The translations under genes were made by a program, and so were the position numbers. Shown in pieces: positions 16,729 to 25,491 of a stretch of 64,000 bases of DNA (positions within the stretch are counted from its first letter, which is position 1; each line of letters begins with the position of its first letter). A model generated the notes under the pieces. That model had not been told where the DNA came from and ran no database searches. It worked only from the letters and a program-made list of their open reading frames with translations. Source of the stretch: Flagellimonas myxillae (lineage in GTDB: Bacteria > Bacteroidota > Bacteroidia > Flavobacteriales > Flavobacteriaceae); the NCBI RefSeq assembly GCF_023502235.1, contig NZ_JAMFLY010000002.1:682001-746000 (forward strand). The letters run 5' to 3'.

Positions 16729-19076
16729 TTTTTGGTGGTAATTGTAATTTTTTGTTTTGTTTGGTTTCTAAAGATTTCCAAATGCATTTTACCCTTCCAG
16801 TTATGGGTTTGGTATGATTTCATCAAATCTGAAATCGTATTAATATCTTCATCTTCACTGGTGATGATGACGTCTCCAACTTGAATATCCGAACGGGCCA
16901 AAATTCCATTTTCATCCAACGATGTGATCAATACTCCTGCTGTTTTATTTAATCCGGATGCAGATCGTTCTGCCATGCTCTCAATGTTCTTGATTTTGGA
17001 CCCCAACCAATTCACCAAAATGGATTTATCCACATCGGAACCAAAGAAAATTACAGGGAATTCAGGCACCTTTGCAATTGCTTTAAGCTTTTCGGCTTTA
17101 ACCCCGAAAGAATTGGTTTCGAAGGGTTTAAAACCAATTTTAACGGCTTCCGATTGTGTGGCCACATTAAAATTTCCAGTTTCAGGGGAAGCAAATTGGG
17201 GAGTGCCGTGGATGCTATGAATATCCACGCCCTTTCCTTGTGAAATGTTTAAAGATTCCTGGTCTGGGAAAAAATTGTAATCTATTTCCTTTCCCCAACC
17301 ATCCAATCGGATATCCTTGTGTTCGGTAAATACGATATTATGTTTGAAAACGTCTCCACTATTTTTGAACCAAACATGCGGATGAAAACCGTTGTTCAGC
17401 ATGATGTTGTTCGCCACTTTACGATAAAACCCCTCACGAAGTTTTATACCTCCATTGAGACATAGGTTGTTATAAATTTGGTAGTTGGAGGATCCATCAT
17501 CCAAATCAATGTCCCAGCCGTGATCGCATCTAAATCGATTATTTCTAATTATGGTGGTGTGGATTGCATCCCATTTTGGCATATTAGGATTTTTGGCTAC
17601 AATTTCATCCATAACCTTCCTATTGGGATGCCAAAACCTATCGCGTCCCCACGAATTGAAAGCTCCATGATCACCTGATTCCAATACGGTGTTAAACACA
17701 TCATTGTGTTCAATAAGATGCCCACCCCAGGTGCCATCACCTATATTAATTCCTGCCCTTGGCACATCGTATATGCTATTGTTGCTCACTACAATGTTCA
17801 TGGCCATGGCGATTTCAACTCCTGCTGTCTGTTTTTCAATCCGTCCAATACGGTGTATTAGATTGTTGTCCACAATACAATTGCTAGGGTACAAATTTGA
17901 TCTAGGACCTCGAATAGTATCCATTTTATCTATTGGGACATATTCCTTGTACTGAAAGGATGGGGAATATACCGCGGATGGACTGCCTACAAAGGAAATT
18001 GCACTTGCTCCGCACTCATGGATATGACTATCCCGAATGGTAACATTTCTGTTAAAATTGCTAACGAAGATGGCATTGCCACCTAGATCACTGAATTCGC
18101 AGTTCTTTATTGATATGTTGCTGGTTCCCTCCAAAAAAAGGGCACCTCCCCTAAATATGGTCCAATCGCTCCTTAGTAATGGTTCATACTCCTCCATAAG
18201 GGTACGGCGAGTATGGGTAAAATGTAAATTTTCAACGCTTATGTTCCGTGCTTGTTTATCTTCCGTGCCGACTATTCGCAGCAAGGACTTTTGGTGAACT
18301 CCTTCAACTTTGGCCGTGCTTAGGTCAATTCCTTCAGCAGGCCAATAGTACAAAACTCCATTTTTGTCCAAATACCATTCACCGGGACTGTCGAGTTCTT
18401 CAAACACATTTTCCACCATCCTGTAGGTAGGGTGCATTGGTGACGGTCGGTTGTTCTGGTGCCCACCTTGTAACTCTAGTTCTCCCTTTTCGTCCACCCC
18501 ACTGGCTACGTAATGAAAGCCTCCCCACTCCCCGGAATGCATAGCATGTACTATTGTACCTTCGGGACTTTTCCAAGTACCAACCCGTTCTTTGGAGATT
18601 GCATCGGAGGCGTGCCCTTGCCAATGCCCACCATTTTCATCATAATTCGGATATCTAGCAAGTATCTGTGGTTTTCCATTGATAAAAAGTTGGTCAAAAT
18701 CAAGATCTACATCAATTTGGGCTTTCCAAATATTTTCATCTAGGTTTTCCCATTTTAGATCTAGTACTTGAGACCCCTTTAGCACGGAATTTTGGGATGT
18801 AGCTCCAATGATTTTGAGTGGACCGGAATTAGGGTCCAGTTCCAAAGGTTTGTCGAGGCGATATTCTCCCTCTGCTAAATAGATAGTAATCAGGTTAGCA
18901 TTACCTTCGTTTCGTAAAGTCTGTAATTTGCCCAAGGCCTCTTCGATAGTGCGGACCTGTTCTTCGTTGCCTTTTCCCTTCTCAAATTCGCCAGTTGGAT
19001 TTACATGTATTTGAACTGCAGTGGGATGGCATCCCATAATCAATAAGGCCGCACAAAAAACACCAAATATCTTCAT
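16725..19076 (-). CDS. GH141-like right-handed beta-helix enzyme with C-terminal PDZ domain (lipoprotein)
   Basis: A 783-residue lipoprotein (Cys16 in I-M-G-C). Residues about 40-640 are a right-handed parallel beta-helix: successive coils of about 22 residues such as I-S-I-K-N-C, V-T-I-R-D-S, I-V-V-S-N-N-S and I-I-R-N-N-R. The overall plan, starting with the G-E-Y-R-L-D-K-P-L strand and ending in paired N-N coils, is that of GH141, the family of the rhamnogalacturonan-II fucosidase BT1002. In this operon an alpha-L-fucosidase or fucan-active role is the best guess. Unusually, residues about 700-783 form a PDZ-like domain (G-V-L-I-T-S-L, then L-A-R-S-D-I-Q-V-G-D-V-I), which may dock it to a partner or bind a peptide tail. 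A 108-base gap separates it from the upstream GH29 gene, the only sizeable break in the operon. Confidence 0.75.
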   Translation of the reverse strand: MKIFGVFCAALLIMGCHPTAVQIHVNPTGEFEKGKGNEEQVRTIEEALGKLQTLRNEGNANLITIYLAEGEYRLDKPLELDPNSGPLKIIGATSQNSVLKGSQVLDLKWENLDENIWKAQIDVDLDFDQLFINGKPQILARYPNYDENGGHWQGHASDAISKERVGTWKSPEGTIVHAMHSGEWGGFHYVASGVDEKGELELQGGHQNNRPSPMHPTYRMVENVFEELDSPGEWYLDKNGVLYYWPAEGIDLSTAKVEGVHQKSLLRIVGTEDKQARNISVENLHFTHTRRTLMEEYEPLLRSDWTIFRGGALFLEGTSNISIKNCEFSDLGGNAIFVSNFNRNVTIRDSHIHECGASAISFVGSPSAVYSPSFQYKEYVPIDKMDTIRGPRSNLYPSNCIVDNNLIHRIGRIEKQTAGVEIAMAMNIVVSNNSIYDVPRAGINIGDGTWGGHLIEHNDVFNTVLESGDHGAFNSWGRDRFWHPNRKVMDEIVAKNPNMPKWDAIHTTIIRNNRFRCDHGWDIDLDDGSSNYQIYNNLCLNGGIKLREGFYRKVANNIMLNNGFHPHVWFKNSGDVFKHNIVFTEHKDIRLDGWGKEIDYNFFPDQESLNISQGKGVDIHSIHGTPQFASPETGNFNVATQSEAVKIGFKPFETNSFGVKAEKLKAIAKVPEFPVIFFGSDVDKSILVNWLGSKIKNIESMAERSASGLNKTAGVLITSLDENGILARSDIQVGDVIITSEDEDINTISDLMKSYQTHNWKGKMHLEIFRNQTKQKITITTKK

Positions 19077-19184
19077 TTTAATAAGCTAATGCTCCAAATT
19101 TTCTTTCAGGTTCATTGAGACATTTATTGTCCGTTTTTTGAACCAACTAACGGGCAATATTTTGGGTCTTCACGGGGATGCAGA

Positions 19185-20669
19185 TTACTTCATTATTTTA
19201 AAAGCGTATGCATACAAGTCGGTAGGACTCATTTTGCCCGGGTCGTATTCTGGAATTTCCAAAACCATGTCCTTTCCGGATTTTCTCCAAGAAACTTCTT
19301 CCCCCGTAGCTAACAAGATCACTTTTGCATCTTTTTTTGGACTAAAACCTCGGATGGTCATTTCCTTCCCCGGCCATTTTGGGGCAATGGCAAAATAGGC
19401 GTCGTTGTTCTGGGTGAAAAATATTTCTTTTACGGCATATCCTTCCTCGGGGTCAACAGTTTGCTTCAAGATAAAATCCCCACCTAAATAATGCTGTTTG
19501 GGTTTGTAATTCTTGATTCCGTCCGACCATTGGAACGAATGATTCCAAGCGGTGGTCCCATAAATTGCTTCTCCATTGGTCTTTAACCATTTCCCAATTT
19601 CCAAAAGGCGTTGCTGCATAATGGGTGGAATGGAACCACGTCCGTCAGGACCAATATCCAACAACAAATTTCCACCTGTGCTAACAATATTGACCAACAT
19701 TAATACTAGGGCTTTAGGGGAATTGTAATCCTCGGCATCCTCATTTTGATTATACCCAAACGAGAAACCCATCCCTCGGCATTCTTCCCAGGGTTTGGTA
19801 AATTCGGGGGCTTCTGATTCGTATTCCGTGGTAAAATAGCCTCCGTGTATTTTTCGGATTCCCTTGCCCCAACGGTCGTTGATAACAATGGAGTTTTTTA
19901 CTGATGACTCATTGAAAAGCCAGGTCAAAAACTCCTTGGATTTCCATTTGTCAGCTTCCATGTCCCACTCGCCATCAGCCCACAGCACATCGGGCTCGTA
20001 TTTTTGCACCAAATCCCTGATTTGAGGCTGAAAATGTTCGTCCACAAAGCGCGCTTTGTCGTTTTGCCACCAAGGATGGTACCATTCATATAGGGAGTAA
20101 TACAGCCCCATTTTTATATCGGTTTTTTTGATAGCTGTGGAAAGTTCCCCGACCAAATCACGTTTAGAACCTACCTCCATGCTGTTCCAGGCGAAGCCTC
20201 GGTCGTTGGCCTGTTCGTTGGGCCATAGGGTAAATCCATCATGGTGCTTTGAAGTTAGAACGATATATTTGGCCCCGGCTTTTTCAAATAACTTCGCCCA
20301 TTCATCCGGTTCAAATAAGTCCGCTTTGAACATTTCCCCAAATTTGTAGTAATCGAAATCTTCCCCATAAGTCTTATTGTGGTACTGTGTGACTTCGTCC
20401 CCTTTAAAATCCCCGTTGCCAAACAACGCTGCACTTTGCAGCCAATACTGGTACCATTCGGAATAGGTGCCTTTGGGCGACCAAGCGGGAACGGAATAGG
20501 GGCCCCAATGGATGAAAATTCCAAATTTGGCATCCTGGAACCAATCGGGAACCGGTCTGGAATCCAAGGACTCCCAAGTTGGCTCATAGGTTTGTTGTGC
20601 ATTTAGCGTAATACTGTAACCCAACAGGAAGGCAGCTATTGGGATAATGTGTTTTTTAAGTAATATCAT
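19185..20669 (-). CDS. GH29 alpha-L-fucosidase, periplasmic (494 aa)
   Basis: The ATG at 20669 is preferred: it gives a normal signal peptide (M-I-L-L-K-K then a hydrophobic core, cleaved after L-N-A-Q), while the longer frame from 20723 would add 18 charged residues and overlap the GH20 gene. The barrel has F-I-H-W-G near 51-55, T-S-K-H-H-D-G-F near 139-146 and the probable nucleophile Asp232 in V-L-W-A-D-G-E-W. The G-G-N-L-L-L-D-I-G-P motif is present and a C-terminal beta domain follows. W-A-D-G instead of the W-F-D-G seen in the other three GH29 modules, and a longer insertion after the first strand, place it in a different GH29 subgroup. It starts 11 bases after the GH20 stop codon. Confidence 0.92.
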   Translation of the reverse strand: MILLKKHIIPIAAFLLGYSITLNAQQTYEPTWESLDSRPVPDWFQDAKFGIFIHWGPYSVPAWSPKGTYSEWYQYWLQSAALFGNGDFKGDEVTQYHNKTYGEDFDYYKFGEMFKADLFEPDEWAKLFEKAGAKYIVLTSKHHDGFTLWPNEQANDRGFAWNSMEVGSKRDLVGELSTAIKKTDIKMGLYYSLYEWYHPWWQNDKARFVDEHFQPQIRDLVQKYEPDVLWADGEWDMEADKWKSKEFLTWLFNESSVKNSIVINDRWGKGIRKIHGGYFTTEYESEAPEFTKPWEECRGMGFSFGYNQNEDAEDYNSPKALVLMLVNIVSTGGNLLLDIGPDGRGSIPPIMQQRLLEIGKWLKTNGEAIYGTTAWNHSFQWSDGIKNYKPKQHYLGGDFILKQTVDPEEGYAVKEIFFTQNNDAYFAIAPKWPGKEMTIRGFSPKKDAKVILLATGEEVSWRKSGKDMVLEIPEYDPGKMSPTDLYAYAFKIMK

Positions 20670-20680
20670 TTGTGTTTGTT

Positions 20681-22300
20681 TTAGTCGAGTACTTGGGCGT
20701 AGTTGATGTTTAGCGCATCCCATTGTCCTTGCATTTTTTTCAGGGCCTGTTTAAAACTTGAAAAATCCTTTTTTTCCAAAGGGGTCCATCCAACCTCGGC
20801 ATAGGCCGCAATCCTGGGATAGGTTTGCCGCTCCACGTCGGCATTGGTCGGGGTCCATTCGCTCCACATTTGACAACCGGTACCATAAATATTCTTGTGG
20901 TATTGAGGTTCCAATCCCTCCGGAATGGGGTCAAAGCCATAGGCTTTTTCCAAGCTTATACTTTTATAACCGTAATCCAAATAGGTATGGGTGTGTATGG
21001 AGTTGACAATTCCATAGCCCTTCTTGGCGGCATCCGTGGCCAAATCCAGGTCACCTTTCCAAAAATGCACCACAACATTCTTTGCCAGTTCTGTTTCGGC
21101 ATCTTCGTCGTGTTTTTTTTCTTCAAAACCTTTATGGATGTTTTTCCCTAGAATCTCGTTCCATCCCATCATTCTACGCCCATGTTGCTGGATAAACTGG
21201 GATATTTTGTTGGTAAAATCGATTTGAAGGTCGGCAGGAGTTTTAAGGTTATGCTCCCTCATATATTTTTGGACGGATTTGGAGTCTTCCCAGGATTTGT
21301 ATCCTACCTCATCTCCGCCAATATGGATTACTTCCGACGGAAAAAGTTCAAAGATTTCCAATAGAACATCTTTGATAAATTGCACGGTCTCGGGTTTGGT
21401 CACATCGTAATTATCGTAATGACGACCAAATTTTACAGGCACGTCAATATCCGCTCCGGCTGTGCCCAACCAAGTATAGGCTGCAATGGCGGCACTGGAG
21501 TGTCCAGGCATTTCGAATTCCGGAATAACGGTAATATTACGTTCTGCAGCATAGGCTACAAGATCTTTTATCTGTTCTTGGGTGTAGAAACCACCATGTG
21601 CCTCGCCAGAGGTCTTACCGCTTTTCCAAGTCTCAATTTCGCTGTCGGTTCGAAATGCCCCAACCTCTGTTAAAAGGGGGTATTTTTTGATTTCGATGCG
21701 CCAACCGGCGTCGTCTGTTAAATGCCAGTGGAAGACATTCATTTTTAGTTGGGCCATTTGGTCCAAAAGCTGCTTAACAAAAGCTTCACCATGAAAATAC
21801 CGCGATTCGTCCAACATATATGCCCGCCATTGAAACCTAGGGGCATCATTTACGGAAACCGATGGTATAAGCCAAATTGTTTTACCATCGTTTGTGTTTT
21901 CCAGGGAAAGCAGTTGCAATATGGTTTGGATGCCATAAAAGAATCCACCATAACCATTTGCCCTTACAGTTATTTCTTCTTGGGAAACCTGAAGCTGATA
22001 GTTTTCTTCGGGAAGGGTAGAATCCATAACCAATTGTATCTCACCAGAATCGTCAGTTGAGGTTTCCAATTGAACTCCGGTTTTATCAAGGATGGACTTG
22101 GTCAGATAGGCAATAGCTTTTTCTCCATCTTCCGAATCTGCATGAACGGAGATTCCTTGATTTAATGCAAAAGAAGAGGTGTTAAGTGTAATTTCCGCTG
22201 GTGCCGGCAACAAGCTAATTTCCGAGGCTTCAAAGGTTTTATTTGGTTTTGGGGTGCAAGAGACCAGTACGAGTACAAAAAGGTATTTGAAATATTTCAT
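20681..22300 (-). CDS. GH20 beta-N-acetylhexosaminidase lipoprotein
   Basis: The ATG at 22300 is preferred over a TTG nine bases upstream. The lipoprotein signal ends at V-L-V-S-C (Cys15). An N-terminal GH20b-like alpha/beta domain covers about 25-150 and the TIM barrel about 155-500. The catalytic pair Asp330-Glu331 sits in H-I-G-G-D-E-V, and H-W-H-L-T-D-D near 191-197 and E-M-P-G-H near 263-267 are further family signatures. GH20 enzymes release terminal beta-GlcNAc or beta-GalNAc by substrate-assisted catalysis. It is the first gene of the visible operon, so the transcript probably begins in the 700-base gap just upstream. Its presence hints that the target glycan carries N-acetylhexosamine besides fucose, as in glycoproteins or some exopolysaccharides. 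Confidence 0.93.
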   Translation of the reverse strand: MKYFKYLFVLVLVSCTPKPNKTFEASEISLLPAPAEITLNTSSFALNQGISVHADSEDGEKAIAYLTKSILDKTGVQLETSTDDSGEIQLVMDSTLPEENYQLQVSQEEITVRANGYGGFFYGIQTILQLLSLENTNDGKTIWLIPSVSVNDAPRFQWRAYMLDESRYFHGEAFVKQLLDQMAQLKMNVFHWHLTDDAGWRIEIKKYPLLTEVGAFRTDSEIETWKSGKTSGEAHGGFYTQEQIKDLVAYAAERNITVIPEFEMPGHSSAAIAAYTWLGTAGADIDVPVKFGRHYDNYDVTKPETVQFIKDVLLEIFELFPSEVIHIGGDEVGYKSWEDSKSVQKYMREHNLKTPADLQIDFTNKISQFIQQHGRRMMGWNEILGKNIHKGFEEKKHDEDAETELAKNVVVHFWKGDLDLATDAAKKGYGIVNSIHTHTYLDYGYKSISLEKAYGFDPIPEGLEPQYHKNIYGTGCQMWSEWTPTNADVERQTYPRIAAYAEVGWTPLEKKDFSSFKQALKKMQGQWDALNINYAQVLD

Positions 22301-23017
22301 GGTTGGCAATTCAGACTAAAGGGTTTATTTGGCTAAACAGAATGGTGGTAAAGTTAAGGGCTTAGCCAAAATTGTTCTACTAGTAATTATGCCTCCGACG
22401 ATACTTTTTTTGCCTATATCATGCTGAGGCTTCTAATCTTATCAAATGAGTAGTATGAGGGAATCGTGTAAAAAAGCTTCGGAATTGTGGTTGTCTAGGA
22501 CTTATCCGTACTGAAGATTGAGATAATCGGTGGAGTTTGGCCAGTTACAAAATTGCTGTTTTAAACCTGTCAGGTTTATGTAACTTCCCAGTTATGAAGA
22601 AAGCCAAATTTATTGAGGAGAGGAAAACCTTTGTTGATAAAAATGGCTTGCCATGCGAAAATTGTTGGCGTTTAGAGATGGGAGAAAATTTTACCATCAA
22701 TACCTTAATCAGCAGTCGCAAAAATACAAGGTATTTGCTCGGGGTATTTTTTAAGGGAATGTAACTACACCGAAATAATCCCAATACAAAAAAACCTTCA
22801 ACGAAGTTGAAGGTTTTTCGATCTGGACAGAACTGAAATATTTTTTTGAAATGTTCTGAAAATAAGACTGGCAAAGGGTGGATTTTTGGGCACCTAGTGA
22901 GGTCGTCCTTTTTACATGTTTTGACTTTTCCCTTATTGTCTTGAATGGATTTTGTTGGGAATTCAGTCTAAAAAGCAAACCTATTTTAGAGTCACTCCGC
23001 ATATTCAAAACCTTAGA
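22301..23017. other. Gap between the glycan operon and the surface lipoprotein gene
   Basis: About 700 bases without a convincing gene. It should hold the promoter of the operon that starts at 22300, but I found no clear TTTG / TAnnTTTG pair on the minus strand. A 75-codon plus-strand frame at 22537-22764 has no recognisable domain or ribosome-binding site. The only clear element is the terminator at 22791-22818. Confidence 0.5.
22791..22818 (-). terminator. Factor-independent terminator downstream of the 745-aa lipoprotein gene
   Basis: A perfect 12-base-pair stem (AAAACCTTCAAC, loop GAA, GTTGAAGGTTTT). The minus strand continues into a run of T, so it ends transcripts coming from the lipoprotein gene about 200 bases upstream. 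Confidence 0.85.
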
Positions 23018-25255
23018 TTATAAATCTGGAACCAATATTTGGACAATGGAATTGGGGTCAAAAAGATTAAAACTTGCCACATTTGTTCGTTCCCCACCTT
23101 GTTCAATAAAGAAGATAAATTCATTGCTATTATGGTTTTTAATGAACCCAACCCCTGCAAAATCTGAATATGATTTTACCTGATTGGCAATATCTTGTTT
23201 CAACTGATCAAGGCGGTCAAGTATTTCTTGAGTTGGCACAGCATCAAAAATGGCCTGGGCACTGATCATAATATCACTGGTTTCCGCAATGAACTTAACG
23301 TTATCCGCTGCTGTATTAAGTTGATTGACTTGGGTATTGGTTAATACTTGAAAATTTAGGCCAACATCCCTATTTGTGGTTAAGGGTACCAAGCACCCTG
23401 TGATTTTCCAATCACTTTGTATACTGGCGGTAACGGTCTTATTCACGTGATTTAAACTTGCTAATTGCCGCAGGGACGCTTCAAGTTCGGTCCTCGTCTG
23501 GTCATTGTCGTTTTCATTGTTTACGGCATTGCGCATCCGAATCAGGGCATCCTTATAAGGTTTAACTATGGTGTTGACCACACTTGGAATATTATCACTA
23601 CAGAGAACCCTTCCGCGTTGATCAAGCTCTTGTCTGGCTCTTCTACGCCCTTCATCAATCCCGTCAGCTACTTTATCATCTATCGTTTGTAAAGCAGTCG
23701 AGATTACACCTGGTAAAACTTGTCGTAACCCTCTTAGGCTCAATTCAAACTCGTAATCTGCCGTGGCTTGTTCCAAGTTGGCAAGTGCATCTTGGGCAAC
23801 GGTCAAAGTCGAATCAATTCTTTGGGATATTTCCACATCCAGGCCAGAAACAAAATCGGTCGGTGCGCTGACCACCACTTCGCTCTCGTCTTTTTTTATG
23901 GCCGCTTGTACGGACCATTCTTTATCGTTTTTAAAGTATGTACCCCCGATTTCAAACGCAGGATTGGAAAAGCGCATGGCCCCCTCAATACCCTGTTGGT
24001 TGTTTGGTGTTTCAATACTAAAGGTCCCCTGAACACCAATATCAAAAGCTCCATTTTGGTTTACATAACCATCTGCACTCAAACTGCCATCGGGTTTAAT
24101 TGGGATAAAATTGGGATACCACGATAGATCCGGGTCTACTTCCCCGTTAATAAATGCCCTAGCTTCAATGCCATTATTGGTAGAAGCTTCGGCAACCACA
24201 GCTGCACTTCCTGAAGCTATCGGAAAACCAAAGGAGATGAACGAGTTAATTTCAAGTGCTAGGTCCATCTTTCCGTTGAAACCAGAGCGATAACCAACGC
24301 CAATATCAGAGGACAAGGGGTCTTGTAAATCAGCGTCAATACTAAAACCTTTGTTCTCGTACAATAGCCCACTCATCTCAACTATTTTGAAGAGAGAGGC
24401 GGAGCCACCTACTACAGTTTTGGCACCAAAGCTCACCACATCATCAACCGGATTGGTGGGTTGGTAAACGATATTACCCCCAAAAGAACCCCCAAAGCTA
24501 ACACCTAGCAATCTACCATCATTACTACTATTACCATTATCCCCTCCATTATTATCTCCACCGTTATTGTTGTTGTCTTCTCCATCCCCGCCAGCAATGC
24601 CACCTCCAATGGAGAAAAAGAACATGGGATCTGTATAATCGGTTATAAGGGCTATTCCGGCACTTCCAGGGCTTATTGAAAGGGGTTTGGTAGCGTCGGG
24701 ATCATCATTGACTCCAATTTTAAGCTCAATATTGGCTTGTATGTTGAAAACAAAATACGATCTATCGTCCTTGAGAACAATTTCATAATTACGGTTTTCA
24801 TTTAGATATTTCCCTGAATAGAATCCAATATCGGCCTGGAGCGGTTGTGCGAATTCAAAAAAGTTTTCCAGCGGAGGTACTTCAACATTTCCAGTTAAAC
24901 CTTTTAATGTACCATCATCATTAAATGAGACATCGATATCGGCATTTTCAAAAACAAGCTCTCCGATGGAATCCAATGGAATGGTTAATTTGCCCTCCAG
25001 CATATAGCCATCATCCGTTTCGGTGACAGTACCCTCTGGCACAAATGATTCTTGATTAAGTCCCGTAGCCGGGTTTTCGCATTTGTCGGGACATTTGTCA
25101 GGATTGGCGCAAGGGTCATCACAAGGTTCTATCACGATTGGGTCTGTTGAATCAGGTAATACAACATCCTCAACATCCTCGCTGCTGCATGATACGGTTA
25201 ACGCAAGTATGAGTAAAAGACCTAATTTCTGAAAAAGAGCGTTTTTGGTTTTCAT
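23018..25255 (-). CDS. Large surface lipoprotein of unknown function (745 aa)
   Basis: I do not recognise this family. The lipoprotein signal ends T-V-S-C (Cys23) and is followed by acidic residues and a Cys/Asp-rich segment with C-x3-C-x4-C-x3-C near 45-59, which may be disulfide-bonded. Residues about 60-470 are rich in short beta strands and glycine and contain a low-complexity Gly/Asn/Asp linker near 224-249, such as is seen between surface domains. Residues about 475-700 switch to charged helices that look like coiled coil, and the last 50 residues are again beta. The beta part, rich in repeated G-x-G and aromatic strand ends, could be a membrane-proximal barrel or sandwich. It is preceded by a promoter-like site with a direct repeat and by a TPR-LuxR sensor gene, which is the likely controller. 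Confidence 0.75.
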   Translation of the reverse strand: MKTKNALFQKLGLLLILALTVSCSSEDVEDVVLPDSTDPIVIEPCDDPCANPDKCPDKCENPATGLNQESFVPEGTVTETDDGYMLEGKLTIPLDSIGELVFENADIDVSFNDDGTLKGLTGNVEVPPLENFFEFAQPLQADIGFYSGKYLNENRNYEIVLKDDRSYFVFNIQANIELKIGVNDDPDATKPLSISPGSAGIALITDYTDPMFFFSIGGGIAGGDGEDNNNNGGDNNGGDNGNSSNDGRLLGVSFGGSFGGNIVYQPTNPVDDVVSFGAKTVVGGSASLFKIVEMSGLLYENKGFSIDADLQDPLSSDIGVGYRSGFNGKMDLALEINSFISFGFPIASGSAAVVAEASTNNGIEARAFINGEVDPDLSWYPNFIPIKPDGSLSADGYVNQNGAFDIGVQGTFSIETPNNQQGIEGAMRFSNPAFEIGGTYFKNDKEWSVQAAIKKDESEVVVSAPTDFVSGLDVEISQRIDSTLTVAQDALANLEQATADYEFELSLRGLRQVLPGVISTALQTIDDKVADGIDEGRRRARQELDQRGRVLCSDNIPSVVNTIVKPYKDALIRMRNAVNNENDNDQTRTELEASLRQLASLNHVNKTVTASIQSDWKITGCLVPLTTNRDVGLNFQVLTNTQVNQLNTAADNVKFIAETSDIMISAQAIFDAVPTQEILDRLDQLKQDIANQVKSYSDFAGVGFIKNHNSNEFIFFIEQGGERTNVASFNLFDPNSIVQILVPDL

Positions 25256-25350
25256 AATCCTTTTGTTTTGTGGGTTAAACTTGATTGGATTTTGTGTGAC
25301 TCGCTCGGTAACTGTCCGGAACCCTTAACCGAGCAAGACCACAAAACGGT

Positions 25351-25380
25351 TGTCATTGCTTAGCTTGATTTTCAATGACA
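25351..25380 (-). other. Hairpin in the leader of the lipoprotein mRNA
   Basis: A perfect 8-base-pair inverted repeat (TGTCATTG and CAATGACA, 14-base loop). It lies right after the predicted transcription start at about 25377 and about 100 bases before the ATG, so it would form the 5' end of the mRNA. It could protect the transcript; function not known. Confidence 0.4.
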
Positions 25381-25383
25381 TCC

Positions 25384-25414
25384 CAAACTTAAAACGCTGG
25401 TTTTGAGACAGAAA
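25384..25414 (-). promoter_or_regulatory. Candidate promoter of the 745-aa lipoprotein gene
   Basis: Read on the minus strand, a TAAGTTTG box (25384-25391) matches the Bacteroidota TAnnTTTG element. At the usual 19-base spacing upstream is only a weak TTTC (25411-25414), which suggests that an activator is needed. A direct repeat lies immediately upstream of it. Confidence 0.45.
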
Positions 25415-25420
25415 AAAAGT

Positions 25421-25441
25421 AGGGGGTACAAAGGGGGTACA
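25421..25441. promoter_or_regulatory. Direct repeat AGGGGGTACA x2, candidate activator site
   Basis: Two identical 10-base copies (25421-25430 and 25432-25441) with an 11-base period, so both face the same side of the helix. They adjoin the weak upstream promoter element of the lipoprotein gene, the standard place for an activator. The TPR-LuxR protein coded just upstream is the obvious candidate; this is inference. Confidence 0.5.
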
Positions 25442-25491
25442 GCCTATAATGCCAATAAATATAGGTGGTTCAAGAGGTTGGTAAAATTAGA

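Noticed and set aside
1..22300. Transposase, integrase or attachment sites marking the glycan operon as a mobile island
   Set aside because: No transposase, integrase, tRNA-linked repeat or inverted end was seen; the operon may be acquired, but nothing in this window shows it.
22537..22764. 75-codon plus-strand frame with C-E-N-C
   Set aside because: No family resemblance, no ribosome-binding site and no promoter; kept only as a remark about the gap.
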